From NCBI GenBank assembly GCA_035489755.1, contig DATGZK010000029.1, forward strand, positions 1-64,000: a stretch of 64,000 nucleotides of DNA, given 5' to 3'. Made by a program: the position numbers and the translations under genes. This stretch comes from UBA9160 sp035489755. GTDB lineage: Bacteria; Myxococcota_A; UBA9160. The notes under the pieces are model-generated. The model had not been told where the DNA came from and ran no database searches. It worked only from the letters and a program-made list of their open reading frames with translations. How positions within the stretch are numbered: the stretch's first letter is position 1; every line of letters begins with the position of its first letter. Positions 44,059-53,282 of the stretch are shown here, one piece after another.

Positions 44059-44904
44059 ATGGCGCTCGCAATCGATCGCATACCCCGGGAAGACCGGGCG
44101 CTAGGCAGCGTCCTCGAGCCGCCGCCGGGCGAGGAGCCGCATTATGTCTCGGTCGCGGATGAGGTCGCGCTCTTCGAGGCCGCCGCGGGGAACCGCCTTC
44201 CCATCCTGCTCCAGGGGCCGACCGGATGTGGCAAGACGCGCTTCGTGCGCCACATGGCGTGGCGGCTCAGGAGGCCACTCGTCACTGTGGCGTGTCATGA
44301 CGACCTCGCAGCCAGCGATCTCACGGGCCGCTTCCTGGTCGAAGGAGGCGAGACGCGCTGGCATGACGGCCCCCTCACCCAGGCCGTTCGGGCTGGTGCC
44401 ATCGCGTATCTCGACGAGGTGGTGGAGGCGAGACAGGACACCGTCGTAGTTCTTCATCCGCTGGCCGACGATCGTCGCGTGCTGCCCCTCGAAAGGGCAG
44501 GAGAGCTGGTGCGGGCGCATCCCGACTTCCAGCTGGTGGTCTCCTGCAACCCGGGTTACCAGAGCATGGCGAAGGAGCTGAAGCCCTCGACGCGGCAACG
44601 CTTCGTCACGATCCACTTCGACTTCCCGCCTCCGGACGTGGAGACGGCGATCGTGGCCACGGAGGCCGGGGTGCCGCGTGGTCTCGCGGCGCAGCTCGTG
44701 CAGGTGGCCTCGCGAATCAGGCCGCTCCACGACCGCGGTCTGGCCGAGATGCCGAGTACGCGCCTTCTCGTGCACACGGCACGTCTGATTCTCGCCGGCA
44801 TCGCGCCGCGACGCGCGGTCGAGACGGCGCTCGCGGCGCCGCTCACAGACGATCCGGAGCTCCTCGCCACGATGCGAGAAATCGTGGCTGGCGTGCTCGG
44901 GTAG
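44059..44904 (+). CDS. norQ: NorQ/CbbQ AAA+ ATPase
   Basis: A 281-residue MoxR-class AAA+ ATPase. Walker A GPTGCGKT is at 53-60, Walker B region GAIAYLDEVVEA, sensor LVVSCNPGYQ and an Arg finger region PSTRQRFVTI. With NorD it inserts or activates the non-heme iron of NorB. AAGGAGG precedes ATG 44059. It lies 23 bp after norB and 16 bp before norD. Confidence 0.95.
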   Translation: MALAIDRIPREDRALGSVLEPPPGEEPHYVSVADEVALFEAAAGNRLPILLQGPTGCGKTRFVRHMAWRLRRPLVTVACHDDLAASDLTGRFLVEGGETRWHDGPLTQAVRAGAIAYLDEVVEARQDTVVVLHPLADDRRVLPLERAGELVRAHPDFQLVVSCNPGYQSMAKELKPSTRQRFVTIHFDFPPPDVETAIVATEAGVPRGLAAQLVQVASRIRPLHDRGLAEMPSTRLLVHTARLILAGIAPRRAVETALAAPLTDDPELLATMREIVAGVLG

Positions 44905-44920
44905 GGCGAGCGAGTAGGCC

Positions 44921-46942
44921 TTGCCCGAGGCGGAAGACGTCGTCCTCGAGGCGGTGGAGCGTACGGCGCTCGCCCTGCGCTCCTTGTGGGAGCGGGGTGT
45001 GCTGCCGGAAGAAGACGCAGCCGCCCGCTTCCCGCGGGAGCGCCGCCGTCTCGACGCTTGGCTGCGCGCATGCTTCGGGAGGGCATGGCCGCTGGCACCA
45101 GCAGACGATCCGCTGCCACCCCGCCGGCTCGCGCGTATGCTTGGCGGGCACGCACCGTGGGCGCGTGTCCGGGTCGCGTCTGCCACCACCGATGGCCGCA
45201 CGATCGTGTTTCCGCGAAATCCGCCGGCCGAGAGCTGCGGCCTCGAAGCCCATGATCTGCGGTTGCTCATGGTCCTCGGTCTCGGCGCGCGGCTCGACCG
45301 GGAGAGCGTCGTCTGTTGTCCCGTCGATCCCGTCGCGCGAGACGTGTTCTGGAGCGTCGAGGGCGCGCTCGCAGAGGCCCGCCTCCTCCGCGACCTGCCG
45401 GGGCTGGGCGTACGTCTCAGTGCTGCGCGCCTGGGCGAGATGAACGCGCGGCCTGCGACCGCGCGGCTGCGCCCGGTCGAGCGCGCGGTCGAGGCGCTCG
45501 CACGCTTGCTCTTGGAGTGCGAAGCATCGGGTGCGCTCGGCGCGGTCCTCTCCAATGAACCTCCGGTCGAGGAGGTGCTCCACTTTGCGGAGCGCTTCGC
45601 GCTTGCGCTTCCCGCGGACGATCGCGCGCGCTACCGGGGGCTCGCTCCGGTCGCACACTGGGGCGTGCCGCGGCCCGACCTTTGTCGCAAGCGCGCCGCT
45701 GCACCGTCGCCTCCAACGGCGGACGGAACGTTGCCGCCGGGTCGCACGCGTAGGCTCTCCCGCCGCGTTGAAGCGCGGCATCCCGATCCCGAGGAGATCG
45801 CGAATCGTCCCGGCCCGTTCGTGCTGCCGTTCGGAGATCCGCAGCTCTCGGTGCAGGATCCGGCCGGCGTAGTCTGCCCTACCGACCAGGGCGATGAGCC
45901 CGATCTCGATGCGCTGGCCGACGAGCTCTCGCGGCTCGAGCGGGTGCCTCGCGTCGAGGCCGAGGGCGCCGTGCGCGAGGTGCTGGCTTTTGAAGAGGAG
46001 GCGAGGGACACGCGCGCGCCCACCGCGGCGCCTCGCGACCCGGAGGGCGCCGCATTCGTGTACCCGGAATGGGACTTCCGTCTGGGTGCCTACCGGGCCG
46101 ATCACTGCCGCGTGCGGGAGATGGCGGCGCCAAGGAACGATCCGCGCTTGGCCGCGCGCATGGCCGCGGAGCGCGCGTCCGTCATCCGCCAACTGCGTCG
46201 GCGCTTCGAGGCGCTGCGCCCGCGCCGTGTGCGCCGACCTCGAGAGCTCGAAGGAGACGCCGTCGATCTCGACGCCTGGCGCGACGACTGGGCCACGCTC
46301 CGGGCCGGGCGCAGCCCGGACGGACGGATCTACACCATTGAGCGTCGGAAGCGTCGCGATATCGTGATGATGCTGCTCATCGATGCGAGTGGATCGACTG
46401 ACAGCTGGGTCTCGGGCCGCGCACGGGTGATCGACGTCGAGAAGGACGCATCGCTCTGCTTCTGCGAGGCCCTGTCCGCCCTCGGCGACCGCCACGCCGT
46501 GCTTTCGTTCTCGGGCCACGGACCTGCCTCCGTGCGCGTGCTGCGCATCAAGGATTTCCGGGAACGGCTAGGTGACGTCGCGCGCGCGCGTATTGCCGGC
46601 ATTGAACCCGACGGCTTCACGCGCCTCGGTGCGGCGCTTCGTCACGCGACCGCGCTCCTCCGCCGGGAGACGGCGCGGTCTCGCATTCTTCTCGTGCTCT
46701 CAGACGCAAAACCCTACGACGAGGATGAGTATGCCGGCGTATACGGCATCGAGGACTCGCGCCAGGCTGTGGTCGAAGCGACCCTCGCCGGTGTCCAGGT
46801 TTTCTGCGTAAACGTCGATCGAAGCGGCCCGGAGCATCTCACGCGAATCTTCAACCCGCGTGGCTACACGACACTCTGGAACGTGGCGCAGCTGCCCCGC
46901 CGACTACCGGAGCTCTACCGACACCTCACCGCTGGCCTCTGA
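44921..46942 (+). CDS. norD: NorD, VWA-domain activator of nitric oxide reductase
   Basis: A 673-residue protein from a TTG start. The N-terminal 270 residues are helical, the middle is charged, and a von Willebrand A domain at the C-terminus has the MIDAS motif DASGS (from Asp488), a Thr in GFTRLGAALRHA and Asp in LVLSDAKPYDEDEY. NorQ/NorD act as a chaperone pair for NorB assembly. It ends the nor operon; its last 17 bases overlap the end of a truncated minus-strand gene. Confidence 0.93.
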   Translation: MPEAEDVVLEAVERTALALRSLWERGVLPEEDAAARFPRERRRLDAWLRACFGRAWPLAPADDPLPPRRLARMLGGHAPWARVRVASATTDGRTIVFPRNPPAESCGLEAHDLRLLMVLGLGARLDRESVVCCPVDPVARDVFWSVEGALAEARLLRDLPGLGVRLSAARLGEMNARPATARLRPVERAVEALARLLLECEASGALGAVLSNEPPVEEVLHFAERFALALPADDRARYRGLAPVAHWGVPRPDLCRKRAAAPSPPTADGTLPPGRTRRLSRRVEARHPDPEEIANRPGPFVLPFGDPQLSVQDPAGVVCPTDQGDEPDLDALADELSRLERVPRVEAEGAVREVLAFEEEARDTRAPTAAPRDPEGAAFVYPEWDFRLGAYRADHCRVREMAAPRNDPRLAARMAAERASVIRQLRRRFEALRPRRVRRPRELEGDAVDLDAWRDDWATLRAGRSPDGRIYTIERRKRRDIVMMLLIDASGSTDSWVSGRARVIDVEKDASLCFCEALSALGDRHAVLSFSGHGPASVRVLRIKDFRERLGDVARARIAGIEPDGFTRLGAALRHATALLRRETARSRILLVLSDAKPYDEDEYAGVYGIEDSRQAVVEATLAGVQVFCVNVDRSGPEHLTRIFNPRGYTTLWNVAQLPRRLPELYRHLTAGL

Positions 46943-47225
46943 CACTCGAAGGGTTGACCGAGCTGGCCACCTTGGGAGAGACGGCTTCAATGAACGAGCC
47001 GCCTCCGTTATAGGTGGTCGGGTTGATGGTCAAGGTGATCGCGAACGTCTGCGTCGTACCGGTGCTGCTGATGGGACTCCCACTGTACGTAAGCTCGTAG
47101 ATCGAGCCCTGGCAGGTGCCGTTGGGGCAAGAGAGAGGCGGAGGGCCAATCGGATTCGCGCCAGCAGTCGTCGCGGCGGCTAAGAGCCCAAGTCCAGCAC
47201 AGGCAACCAAGAGGCGAACGCGCAC
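46926..47225 (-). pseudogene. secreted protein, 3' truncated at the nor boundary
   Basis: A GTG at 47225 with AAGGAG 6 bases upstream opens a signal peptide (RVRLLVACAGLGLLAAATTA), then PNGTCQGSIYELTYSGSPIS and TFAITLTINPTTYNGGGSFI. This is the N-terminal half of a typical PEP-CTERM-type exported protein. The frame ends at 46926 inside norD, with no sorting signal. Truncation at the end of norD suggests that the nor block was joined here by recombination. Confidence 0.6.
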
Positions 47226-47737
47226 GGCCGCTCCTTCCCAGGGTGGAGACAAGGCGAAGGCCGGCATCCCACATGCCACACATCGATTCTTCTCAAGTCT
47301 ATGAAATCATTGATATTTCCTAGTGATTCGACATTCGCCGAGGGAACGCGCCTGCTCAATCGGGGAAAAAGTTTTCCGAGTGGGCCGGCGCCGGAACTGC
47401 TGCGGCGTGCGATTTCCGTTTGGGAAGGGGACTGCAGCCGCGACTCACGGCGCCGGCGGCTCCGAGAAAAACTTTCAGCGAGGCACTCGCGCGACAGTCC
47501 CATCAGATCGCCGAGGACTGCGCCCGTAAAACCCAAACGAAGTGTGCCGGCGAAGCCGCTGTTCAGTTCCGCCTGGAGGTTTTCAAGGGCAGCGATACAG
47601 GAAGCCCACATCGGGTGTCCCCGTGAATCGCTCTTGTTGGCTGCCCTCTGCACCTCCTCGAGCTGCGCGCTTCTAGGACCGTATGCTGCAATCAAGACAC
47701 CGAGCGTTCCCTGCAGCAGCCTTGAAATGTCTGTCAC
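47180..47737 (-). CDS. hypothetical protein, C-terminal part doubtful
   Basis: The first 85 residues (MTDISRLLQGTLGVLIAAYG, HPMWASCIAALENLQAELNS, GFAGTLRLGFTGAVLGDL) look like a helical soluble protein. The rest is Arg/Ser/Pro-rich and runs over the start of the truncated secreted-protein gene, so the true end is unclear or the gene is decayed. Confidence 0.35.
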   Translation of the reverse strand: MTDISRLLQGTLGVLIAAYGPRSAQLEEVQRAANKSDSRGHPMWASCIAALENLQAELNSGFAGTLRLGFTGAVLGDLMGLSRECLAESFSRSRRRRESRLQSPSQTEIARRSSSGAGPLGKLFPRLSRRVPSANVESLGNINDFIDLRRIDVWHVGCRPSPCLHPGKERPCAFASWLPVLDLGS

Positions 47738-47921
47738 GTGATAGGGTTAACGGGTCTCGGCACCCGCGCTTCCGCTAGGATTTGCTCAAGACGGGCTTTC
47801 AGAGCCGCCTCATCTATCTCGTCCCTCGGAATCCGCACACTATCTGCACACAAAGGCATTTAGAGGTCCGCGGCGTCAAAGCGGAAGCAGTAAGATTTAT
47901 CTTATTAAATAGCTTCTTAGG

Positions 47922-47998
47922 TGGTGGGCCCCCCGGGACTCGAACCCGGGACCCTCTGCTTAAAAGGCAGGTGCTCTAACCAGCTGAGCTAGGGGCCC
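47922..47998 (-). tRNA. tRNA-Lys (anticodon TTT)
   Basis: All arms fit: acceptor GGGCCCC with GGGGCCC (7 pairs), TAGCTCAGCTGGTTAGAGC D-arm, anticodon stem CTGC with loop CTTTTAA and GCAG, T-arm CCGGG TTCGAGT CCCGG, discriminator A and encoded CCA. It lies 70 bp after purA in the same direction. Its 3' half is duplicated at 34.68 kb, marking it as an integration site. Confidence 0.95.
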
Positions 47999-48068
47999 CG
48001 GGGAGGTGGGTACCACCGAGGGCTCCAGCTGTCGAGCCAGCCTTGCTGGGGGTTGTGCGCGCGCCGCC

Positions 48069-49364
48069 CTAGGCGCGGAAGGGATCGCTGCGCACGATGG
48101 TTTCGTCGCGCCCGGGACCGACTGAGAGGAGTTCCACGGCAACGCCGACCATCGCTTCGACCCGTTCGACGTAGCGCCGTGCGGCATCCGGCAGGTCTTC
48201 GAAGCGGCGCACTCCCGAGAGGTTCCCGTTCCATCCGGGTTGCAGCTCATAGACAGGCTCAGCCCGGGAGAGCTCGCCGAGGGTCATCGGAAACTCCCGG
48301 GTGAGCTTGCCATCGATGCGGTATGCCGTAGCGATCGGAACCTCTGCAACCCCCGCAAGGATGTCGATCTTGTTCATGGCGAGACCAGTAAGTCCGTTCA
48401 CGGTAACGGCCTCGCGCAGCATCACCGCATCGAGCCAGCCGCAGCGGCGCGGTCGCCCGGTTGTGGCACCAAACTCATCTCCCGCCGCGCGCAGCCGCTC
48501 ACCAATGGCTCCAGTCTCTTCGGTGGGGAATGGTCCCCCGCCCACGCGCGTCGTGTAGGCCTTCGTGATGCCAAGTACCCGGTCGATCCGCGTGGGGCCA
48601 ACACCAGCACCCGTGCATGCTGCACCGGCAACACAGTTTGAGGACGTGACGAAGGGATAGGTCCCGTGGTCGATGTCGAGGAAGGTGCCTTGTGCACCCT
48701 CGAAGAGTACACTCTTGCCCTCGCGCAGCGCCCGCTCCAGCAACCGCTCCGTGTGATCAACATAAGGCTCGAGCTTTCGCCCCCACTCGACGGCCGACAC
48801 AAAGAGTGCATCGACATCGATCGGCTTCCACTTGTAATATTCGGTGAGCTCGAAGTTTTTCGCTTTCGCCAATCGGCTGAGCGACTCGCGCAGGCTCGGA
48901 GGATCGAGCAAGTCCGCTACGCGGATCCCGCGCCGAGCGATCTTGTCCTCATAGGTAGGCCCAATCCCCCGGCCCGTCGTCCCGATCGCATCGCCCCTTG
49001 CGGCTTCCTCGCGCGCCTTGTCCAAGGCCTTGTGCCATTCGAGAATGACGTGCGCGCGGCCCGAGACGCGCACTCGCTGCGGATCACGCAGCACGCCACG
49101 CGCCTGTAGGGCGCTTAGCTCTGAGAGCAATACCTCGGGATCGACCACGACGCCGGGACCGATCAAGTTCACTGTGCCGGGGTTCAATACACCAGCCGGC
49201 ACGACGTGCAGCACGGTCTTCTGACCGTCGACCACGAGCGTATGCCCAGCGTTGTTGCCGCCGTGGAAGCGCACTACGAGATCGGCGCGCGGGGCCAGCC
49301 AATCGACGATTTTGCCCTTGCCTTCGTCGCCCCACTGGGCGCCCACGGCAACTACCGTGGTCAT
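48069..49364 (-). CDS. purA: adenylosuccinate synthetase
   Basis: A 431-residue enzyme joining IMP and aspartate with GTP, the first step to AMP. It has the N-terminal QWGDEGKGKIVDWLA P-loop, GGNNAGHT, TGRGIGPTYEDK, VLFEGAQGTFLDIDHGTYPF, GPTRIDRVLGITKAY and the C-terminal GPGRDETI. The length is normal. It begins 2 bp after serA, so the two form an operon. Core chromosomal gene. Confidence 0.98.
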   Translation of the reverse strand: MTTVVAVGAQWGDEGKGKIVDWLAPRADLVVRFHGGNNAGHTLVVDGQKTVLHVVPAGVLNPGTVNLIGPGVVVDPEVLLSELSALQARGVLRDPQRVRVSGRAHVILEWHKALDKAREEAARGDAIGTTGRGIGPTYEDKIARRGIRVADLLDPPSLRESLSRLAKAKNFELTEYYKWKPIDVDALFVSAVEWGRKLEPYVDHTERLLERALREGKSVLFEGAQGTFLDIDHGTYPFVTSSNCVAGAACTGAGVGPTRIDRVLGITKAYTTRVGGGPFPTEETGAIGERLRAAGDEFGATTGRPRRCGWLDAVMLREAVTVNGLTGLAMNKIDILAGVAEVPIATAYRIDGKLTREFPMTLGELSRAEPVYELQPGWNGNLSGVRRFEDLPDAARRYVERVEAMVGVAVELLSVGPGRDETIVRSDPFRA

Positions 49365-49366
49365 GG

Positions 49367-50947
49367 TCAGAGCTCGACGAGCTGTGCAGCGATCATGTTC
49401 GGGAGGTTCCGCAGCCTCTCCATCACACGCTCGTCCGGACGCTGATCCACATTGACGAGCATCGCTGCCTCGCCGCGCTCCCGGACAAGGGCCAGCTGCA
49501 TGCGGGCAATGTTAATCCCCTCCTCCCCGAGGATCGTGCCGACCGTCCCCACTACACCGGGGCGATCGTGATTGTGGAGCAGAAGGGTCGGGCCGTCGGG
49601 GATGACTTCGAGCATGAAGTCGTCGATGCGCACGATGCGCGGCTGACCACCGTGGAAGATCGCTCCGGCGATCAACCGATCGACGCTGCTCCGCACTCGG
49701 GTCGTAATCGTGCTCGCAAAGTCGCGCGGTCGGCTCGCTTTGGATTCTACCACCTTGATACCACGCTCCTGCGCGATGACCGGCGCATTCACCATATTCA
49801 CGCGATCGGAGACAGACTCGAGCAGGCCTTTGAGCACGGCGATCGTAATCGCCGCGACCCGCAGCTCCGCGACCTCGCCAGCGTATTCGATCTCGATCTC
49901 GTCGATCGCGCTTGGACACAGCTGCCCTTGGAATCGCCCGAGCTTCTCCCCGAGCAGCACGTAGGGCCGGATCTGATCGAGCACCTCCGCAGAGACGGAA
50001 GGCACGTTCACGGCGTTGCGCACAAGACCCTGCAGCAGGTAGTCCCGAACCTGCTCGGCGATCGCGACGGAGACGTTGAGCTGGGCCTGCTCCGTCGATG
50101 CACCGAGATGCGGCGTGCAGATGACGCGGGGATGCATCACGAGGGGAGAGTCGCTCTGCGGCGGTTCCTTCTCGAAGACGTCGAGCGCAGCGCCGCCGAC
50201 GCGGCCCGCGTTCAGGGCGTCGAGGAGTGCAGCCTCATCTACGATGCCACCCCGCGCCGCGTTGACGATCAAAACGCCCCCTTTTGTCTTGGCGAAGGCG
50301 TCGCGGCCAAGCATGCCGGTCGTGTCCTTGGTCTTGGGTACATGAACGGTGATGGCGTCGGCGCGCGCCAGCAGCTCATCGAAGCCGACCAGCTCCACGT
50401 CGAGCTTTGCAGCCACCTCGGGGGTGATGTGGGGATCGTAGGCAATGACGCGCATTCCGAGTCCTTGCGCCCGCTGTGCCACGATCCGACCGATGTTCCC
50501 GATTCCAATCACGCCGAGCGTGCGGTTGTAGAGCTCCATGCCCGTGAACTTCGTCTTCTCCCAGGCGCCCGCCTTCATCGAAGCAGTCGCCTGCGGGATA
50601 TGGCGGGCGAGAGACACCAGCAAAGCGATCGCGTGCTCAGCGGTGGTGACGTTGTTGCCTTCAGGCGTATTGAGAACAGCGATGCCACGCGCAGTTGCCG
50701 CCGGCACGTCTACGTTGTCGACGCCGATCCCCGCGCGGCCGATCACCCGCAGCTTGTCGGCCCGGCCAATCAGGTCGGCCGTCACCTTCGTCGCGCTGCG
50801 GATCACGAGACCCTCGATGTCGGGAATCAGTTCACCAAGTTCGCCCGGCGACACGGAGTTGCGCAGGATGACCTCGACGCCCCGAGCGCGCTCCAGAATC
50901 TCGACCCCCTGGGGCGCAAGGCCATCGCTGATCAGGACCTTCGGCAC
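49367..50947 (-). CDS. serA: D-3-phosphoglycerate dehydrogenase
   Basis: About 526 residues from a GTG at 50947 with GGGAGG 8 bases upstream. It has an N-terminal substrate domain (KVLISDGLAPQGVEILERA), an NAD domain (LGVIGIGNIGRIVAQRA), catalytic Arg/Glu/His (NAARGGIVDEAAL, CTPHLGAST), an intervening ASB domain, and a C-terminal ACT domain (LLLHNHDRPGVVGTVGTIL) that usually binds serine. It is the long, four-domain type. It oxidises 3-phosphoglycerate in serine synthesis. First gene of a serA-purA operon. Confidence 0.97.
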   Translation of the reverse strand: MPKVLISDGLAPQGVEILERARGVEVILRNSVSPGELGELIPDIEGLVIRSATKVTADLIGRADKLRVIGRAGIGVDNVDVPAATARGIAVLNTPEGNNVTTAEHAIALLVSLARHIPQATASMKAGAWEKTKFTGMELYNRTLGVIGIGNIGRIVAQRAQGLGMRVIAYDPHITPEVAAKLDVELVGFDELLARADAITVHVPKTKDTTGMLGRDAFAKTKGGVLIVNAARGGIVDEAALLDALNAGRVGGAALDVFEKEPPQSDSPLVMHPRVICTPHLGASTEQAQLNVSVAIAEQVRDYLLQGLVRNAVNVPSVSAEVLDQIRPYVLLGEKLGRFQGQLCPSAIDEIEIEYAGEVAELRVAAITIAVLKGLLESVSDRVNMVNAPVIAQERGIKVVESKASRPRDFASTITTRVRSSVDRLIAGAIFHGGQPRIVRIDDFMLEVIPDGPTLLLHNHDRPGVVGTVGTILGEEGINIARMQLALVRERGEAAMLVNVDQRPDERVMERLRNLPNMIAAQLVEL

Positions 50948-51189
50948 GTTTCGCACCTCCCGTCGAGCAAGGATCGCGAACCTACGGGCGGCCTGGCCGA
51001 GAGTGAAGGGACCGGCCGGCTTCCACGACCGCCAGGCAGAGCCGCTCCCCATCGAAGCGGGTAAGCCTTGGTGTTGGTTCGGGAAATCGTCGAGCGCAGG
51101 GAGTTTGCCCAAGCGGCCGAGGGGTGTCAACGCTGGCGACGGCCGATGCTAGGCTCGCGGCGCTCCTCTCTTGGAGGTGCCGCAAGCCA

Positions 51190-51981
51190 ATGACCCGCGC
51201 TGAGCCCCCGGTTCTCTACAGTGTCAAGGATGGGATCGCCCGGCTGACACTCAATCGCCCGGAGCAGCGCAACGCGCTGTCCGCCGAGCTGATGGCGGCC
51301 CTGCGAGATGCGCTGCTGCGGGCCGGAGCGGACGCAGATGCACGCGTCGTCATTTTGACCGGTGCGGGCGACCGTGCGTTCTGCGCGGGGGGCGACCTTG
51401 GGGGCAGCGGCTTCCAAGGCAAAGGCTTTACCGAACGTCATCACGACCGGGGCCATTTCGCAGACCTCTTCCGCGTAATGAACCGGCTTGGCAAGCCCCT
51501 GATTGCCCGGGTGCGTGGATATTGCCTGGCGGGCGGCCTCGGCCTGGCCCTCGGCTGCGACCTCGTGGTCGCGAGCGACGATAGCTCTTTCGGCACACCC
51601 GAGATTCGGCGCGGCCTTTTTCCCATGATGATCATGGCCACGATCTTTCGGAACATCGGCCGCAAGAAGGGCATGGAACTTCTGCTGACCGGGGACCGCA
51701 TCGACGCGCGCGAGGCAGAGCGCCTCGGGCTCGTGAACTATGCCGTGCCTGCCGCCGAGCTTGACGCCAAGGTGGACGAGCTCGCACGCAAGATCGCAGC
51801 GCTGTCTCCCGCGGTGCTGCGCCTCGGACGCGACGCCTTCTACAGCATGAGCGACATGGAATTCGAGCGCGCGCTCGACTATCTGCAGAGCATGCTCACG
51901 ATCAACCTCGGCACCGAGGACGCGATCGAAGGTGTGCGCGCGTTTCTCGAGAAACGCGAGCCGGTCTGGAAGGGCAAGTAG
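51190..51981 (+). CDS. enoyl-CoA hydratase/isomerase family protein
   Basis: A 263-residue crotonase. CoA-binding and oxyanion-hole segments ARLTLNRPEQRNALSAELM, AFCAGGDLGGSGF and RGYCLAGGLGLALGCDLVVA are present, with SFGTPEIRRGLFP holding the Glu often needed for hydration. Subfamily and substrate are not clear. GGAGG lies 11 bases before the ATG. It diverges from serA and is followed 3 bp later by aroA. Confidence 0.92.
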   Translation: MTRAEPPVLYSVKDGIARLTLNRPEQRNALSAELMAALRDALLRAGADADARVVILTGAGDRAFCAGGDLGGSGFQGKGFTERHHDRGHFADLFRVMNRLGKPLIARVRGYCLAGGLGLALGCDLVVASDDSSFGTPEIRRGLFPMMIMATIFRNIGRKKGMELLLTGDRIDAREAERLGLVNYAVPAAELDAKVDELARKIAALSPAVLRLGRDAFYSMSDMEFERALDYLQSMLTINLGTEDAIEGVRAFLEKREPVWKGK

Positions 51982-51984
51982 CCG

Positions 51985-53271
51985 TTGGTCGCACGTGCCT
52001 ATCCCGCCGAGCTCGCGATCCGACCCCGGGGCCCGCTCGCGGCCACGCTGCGGGTTCCCGGATCGAAGAGCATCACGAACCGGGCCGCGGTCTGCGCAGC
52101 GCTCGCGCGCGGCGAAAGCCAACTCTTGGGCGCGCTCGAGAGCGACGACACCGAGGCGATGCGCCAAGCGCTGTGCGCCCTCGGTGCTGCGATCGACGTC
52201 GACGGTACGACTTGGCGCGTGTGCGGAGTCGACGGTCATGTGCGCGCGCCCGCGACGCTCGACGCACGGGCCTCGGGCACGACGGCGCGCTTTCTGACCG
52301 CGGCCGCGCAGCTCGCCGACGGAGCTGTCATCGTCGACGGGTCTGCGCGGATGCGGGAGCGGCCGATTGAAGAGCTCGTGCGCACCCTGCGCGCGCTCGG
52401 CGCCTCGATCGAGATCCTTGGGACTGAGGGCTGCCCGCCGGTGCGCGTCGCGGGCGGCGGCCTGCGCGGCGGCCGGGCCCCCATCGACGCGCGCCGCTCG
52501 AGCCAGTTCGTCTCGGCCGTGCTCCTGGCAGCGCCCTATGCACGCGAGGATGTGGTGATTGAGCCCGTGGGAGGCGTCGTCGTCTCCCGCCCCTACGTCG
52601 ATCTCACCCTGGAGGTGATGCGCGCCTTCGGGGCCGAGTGCGGCTGGGCAGCTGGGGGTCGCGAGCTCGTCGTGGCTGCGGGTCGCCACTACCGGGGGTG
52701 CCGCTATGAGGTCGAGCCCGACGCGTCAGCGGCCGCTTACCCCTTCGCCGCCGCTGCAATCGCCGGCGGGCGCGTATGTGTGGAGGGCATCGCTCCCGAA
52801 TCCCTGCAGTCCGACTTCCGACTCGTGGACGTGCTTGCGAAGATGGGATGCACCGTGGAGCGCGGCTCCCAGTCCCTTGCAGTGTGTGGTCCCGTAGGCG
52901 GGCTCCACGGCATCGACGCGGACATGAACGATCTCCCGGATGCGGTTCTCGCCCTTGCCGTCGTCGCGCTCTTCGCGCAGGGTCCAACGCGCATCCGCAA
53001 CGTTGCGAACCTCCGTATCAAGGAGACGGATCGGCTGGCGGCTCTCGAGCGGGAGCTCGGCAAGCTCGGCGCACGGGCTAAGACGGGGCCGGATTGGCTT
53101 CTCATCGAGCCAGGCCCTCTGCATGGGGCCGCCATCGATACCTACAGCGACCACCGCATGGCCATGGCGTTCGCCTTGGCGGGTCTTCGGGTTCCCGGGG
53201 TCGTGATTCGCGACCCGGGCTGTGTTGCGAAGACCTGGCCGGATTACTTCGAGGCGCTCGAGCGTCTGTAG
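51985..53271 (+). CDS. aroA: 3-phosphoshikimate 1-carboxyvinyltransferase (EPSP synthase)
   Basis: About 428 residues. PEP and shikimate-3-phosphate binding motifs are visible: RVPGSKSITNRAAVCAALA, ASGTTARFLTAAAQL, RMRERPIEELV, EPDASAAAYPFAAAA, RIKETDRLAALERELGKLGA and DTYSDHRMAMAFAL. It makes EPSP in the shikimate pathway. The start is TTG 51985 by position. Cotranscribed with the crotonase gene, an unusual pairing without an obvious metabolic link. Confidence 0.95.
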   Translation: MVARAYPAELAIRPRGPLAATLRVPGSKSITNRAAVCAALARGESQLLGALESDDTEAMRQALCALGAAIDVDGTTWRVCGVDGHVRAPATLDARASGTTARFLTAAAQLADGAVIVDGSARMRERPIEELVRTLRALGASIEILGTEGCPPVRVAGGGLRGGRAPIDARRSSQFVSAVLLAAPYAREDVVIEPVGGVVVSRPYVDLTLEVMRAFGAECGWAAGGRELVVAAGRHYRGCRYEVEPDASAAAYPFAAAAIAGGRVCVEGIAPESLQSDFRLVDVLAKMGCTVERGSQSLAVCGPVGGLHGIDADMNDLPDAVLALAVVALFAQGPTRIRNVANLRIKETDRLAALERELGKLGARAKTGPDWLLIEPGPLHGAAIDTYSDHRMAMAFALAGLRVPGVVIRDPGCVAKTWPDYFEALERL

Positions 53272-53282
53272 GAGAGCGGGCC

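Larger units (their letters stand above)
34678..47998. mobile_element. putative tRNA-Lys genomic island carrying the nor cluster
   Basis: The right end is the intact tRNA-Lys(UUU) gene (47922-47998, minus). The left end is a 43-base direct repeat of its 3' half (34678-34720), one base shorter in the C-run. Insertion downstream of a tRNA 3' end leaves exactly this arrangement. Integrase fragments lie at 35.4-36.0 kb next to the left repeat. Cargo: an outer-membrane gene, a ModE-like regulator, nnrS, the hemerythrin-like gene and norCBQD. Several genes are broken, so the island is old and probably immobile. Confidence 0.6.

Noticed and set aside
44101..46519. Long open frames antisense to norQ and norD
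   Set aside because: They are Arg/Ser/Ala-rich shadows typical of high GC; the sense strand has complete conserved domains.
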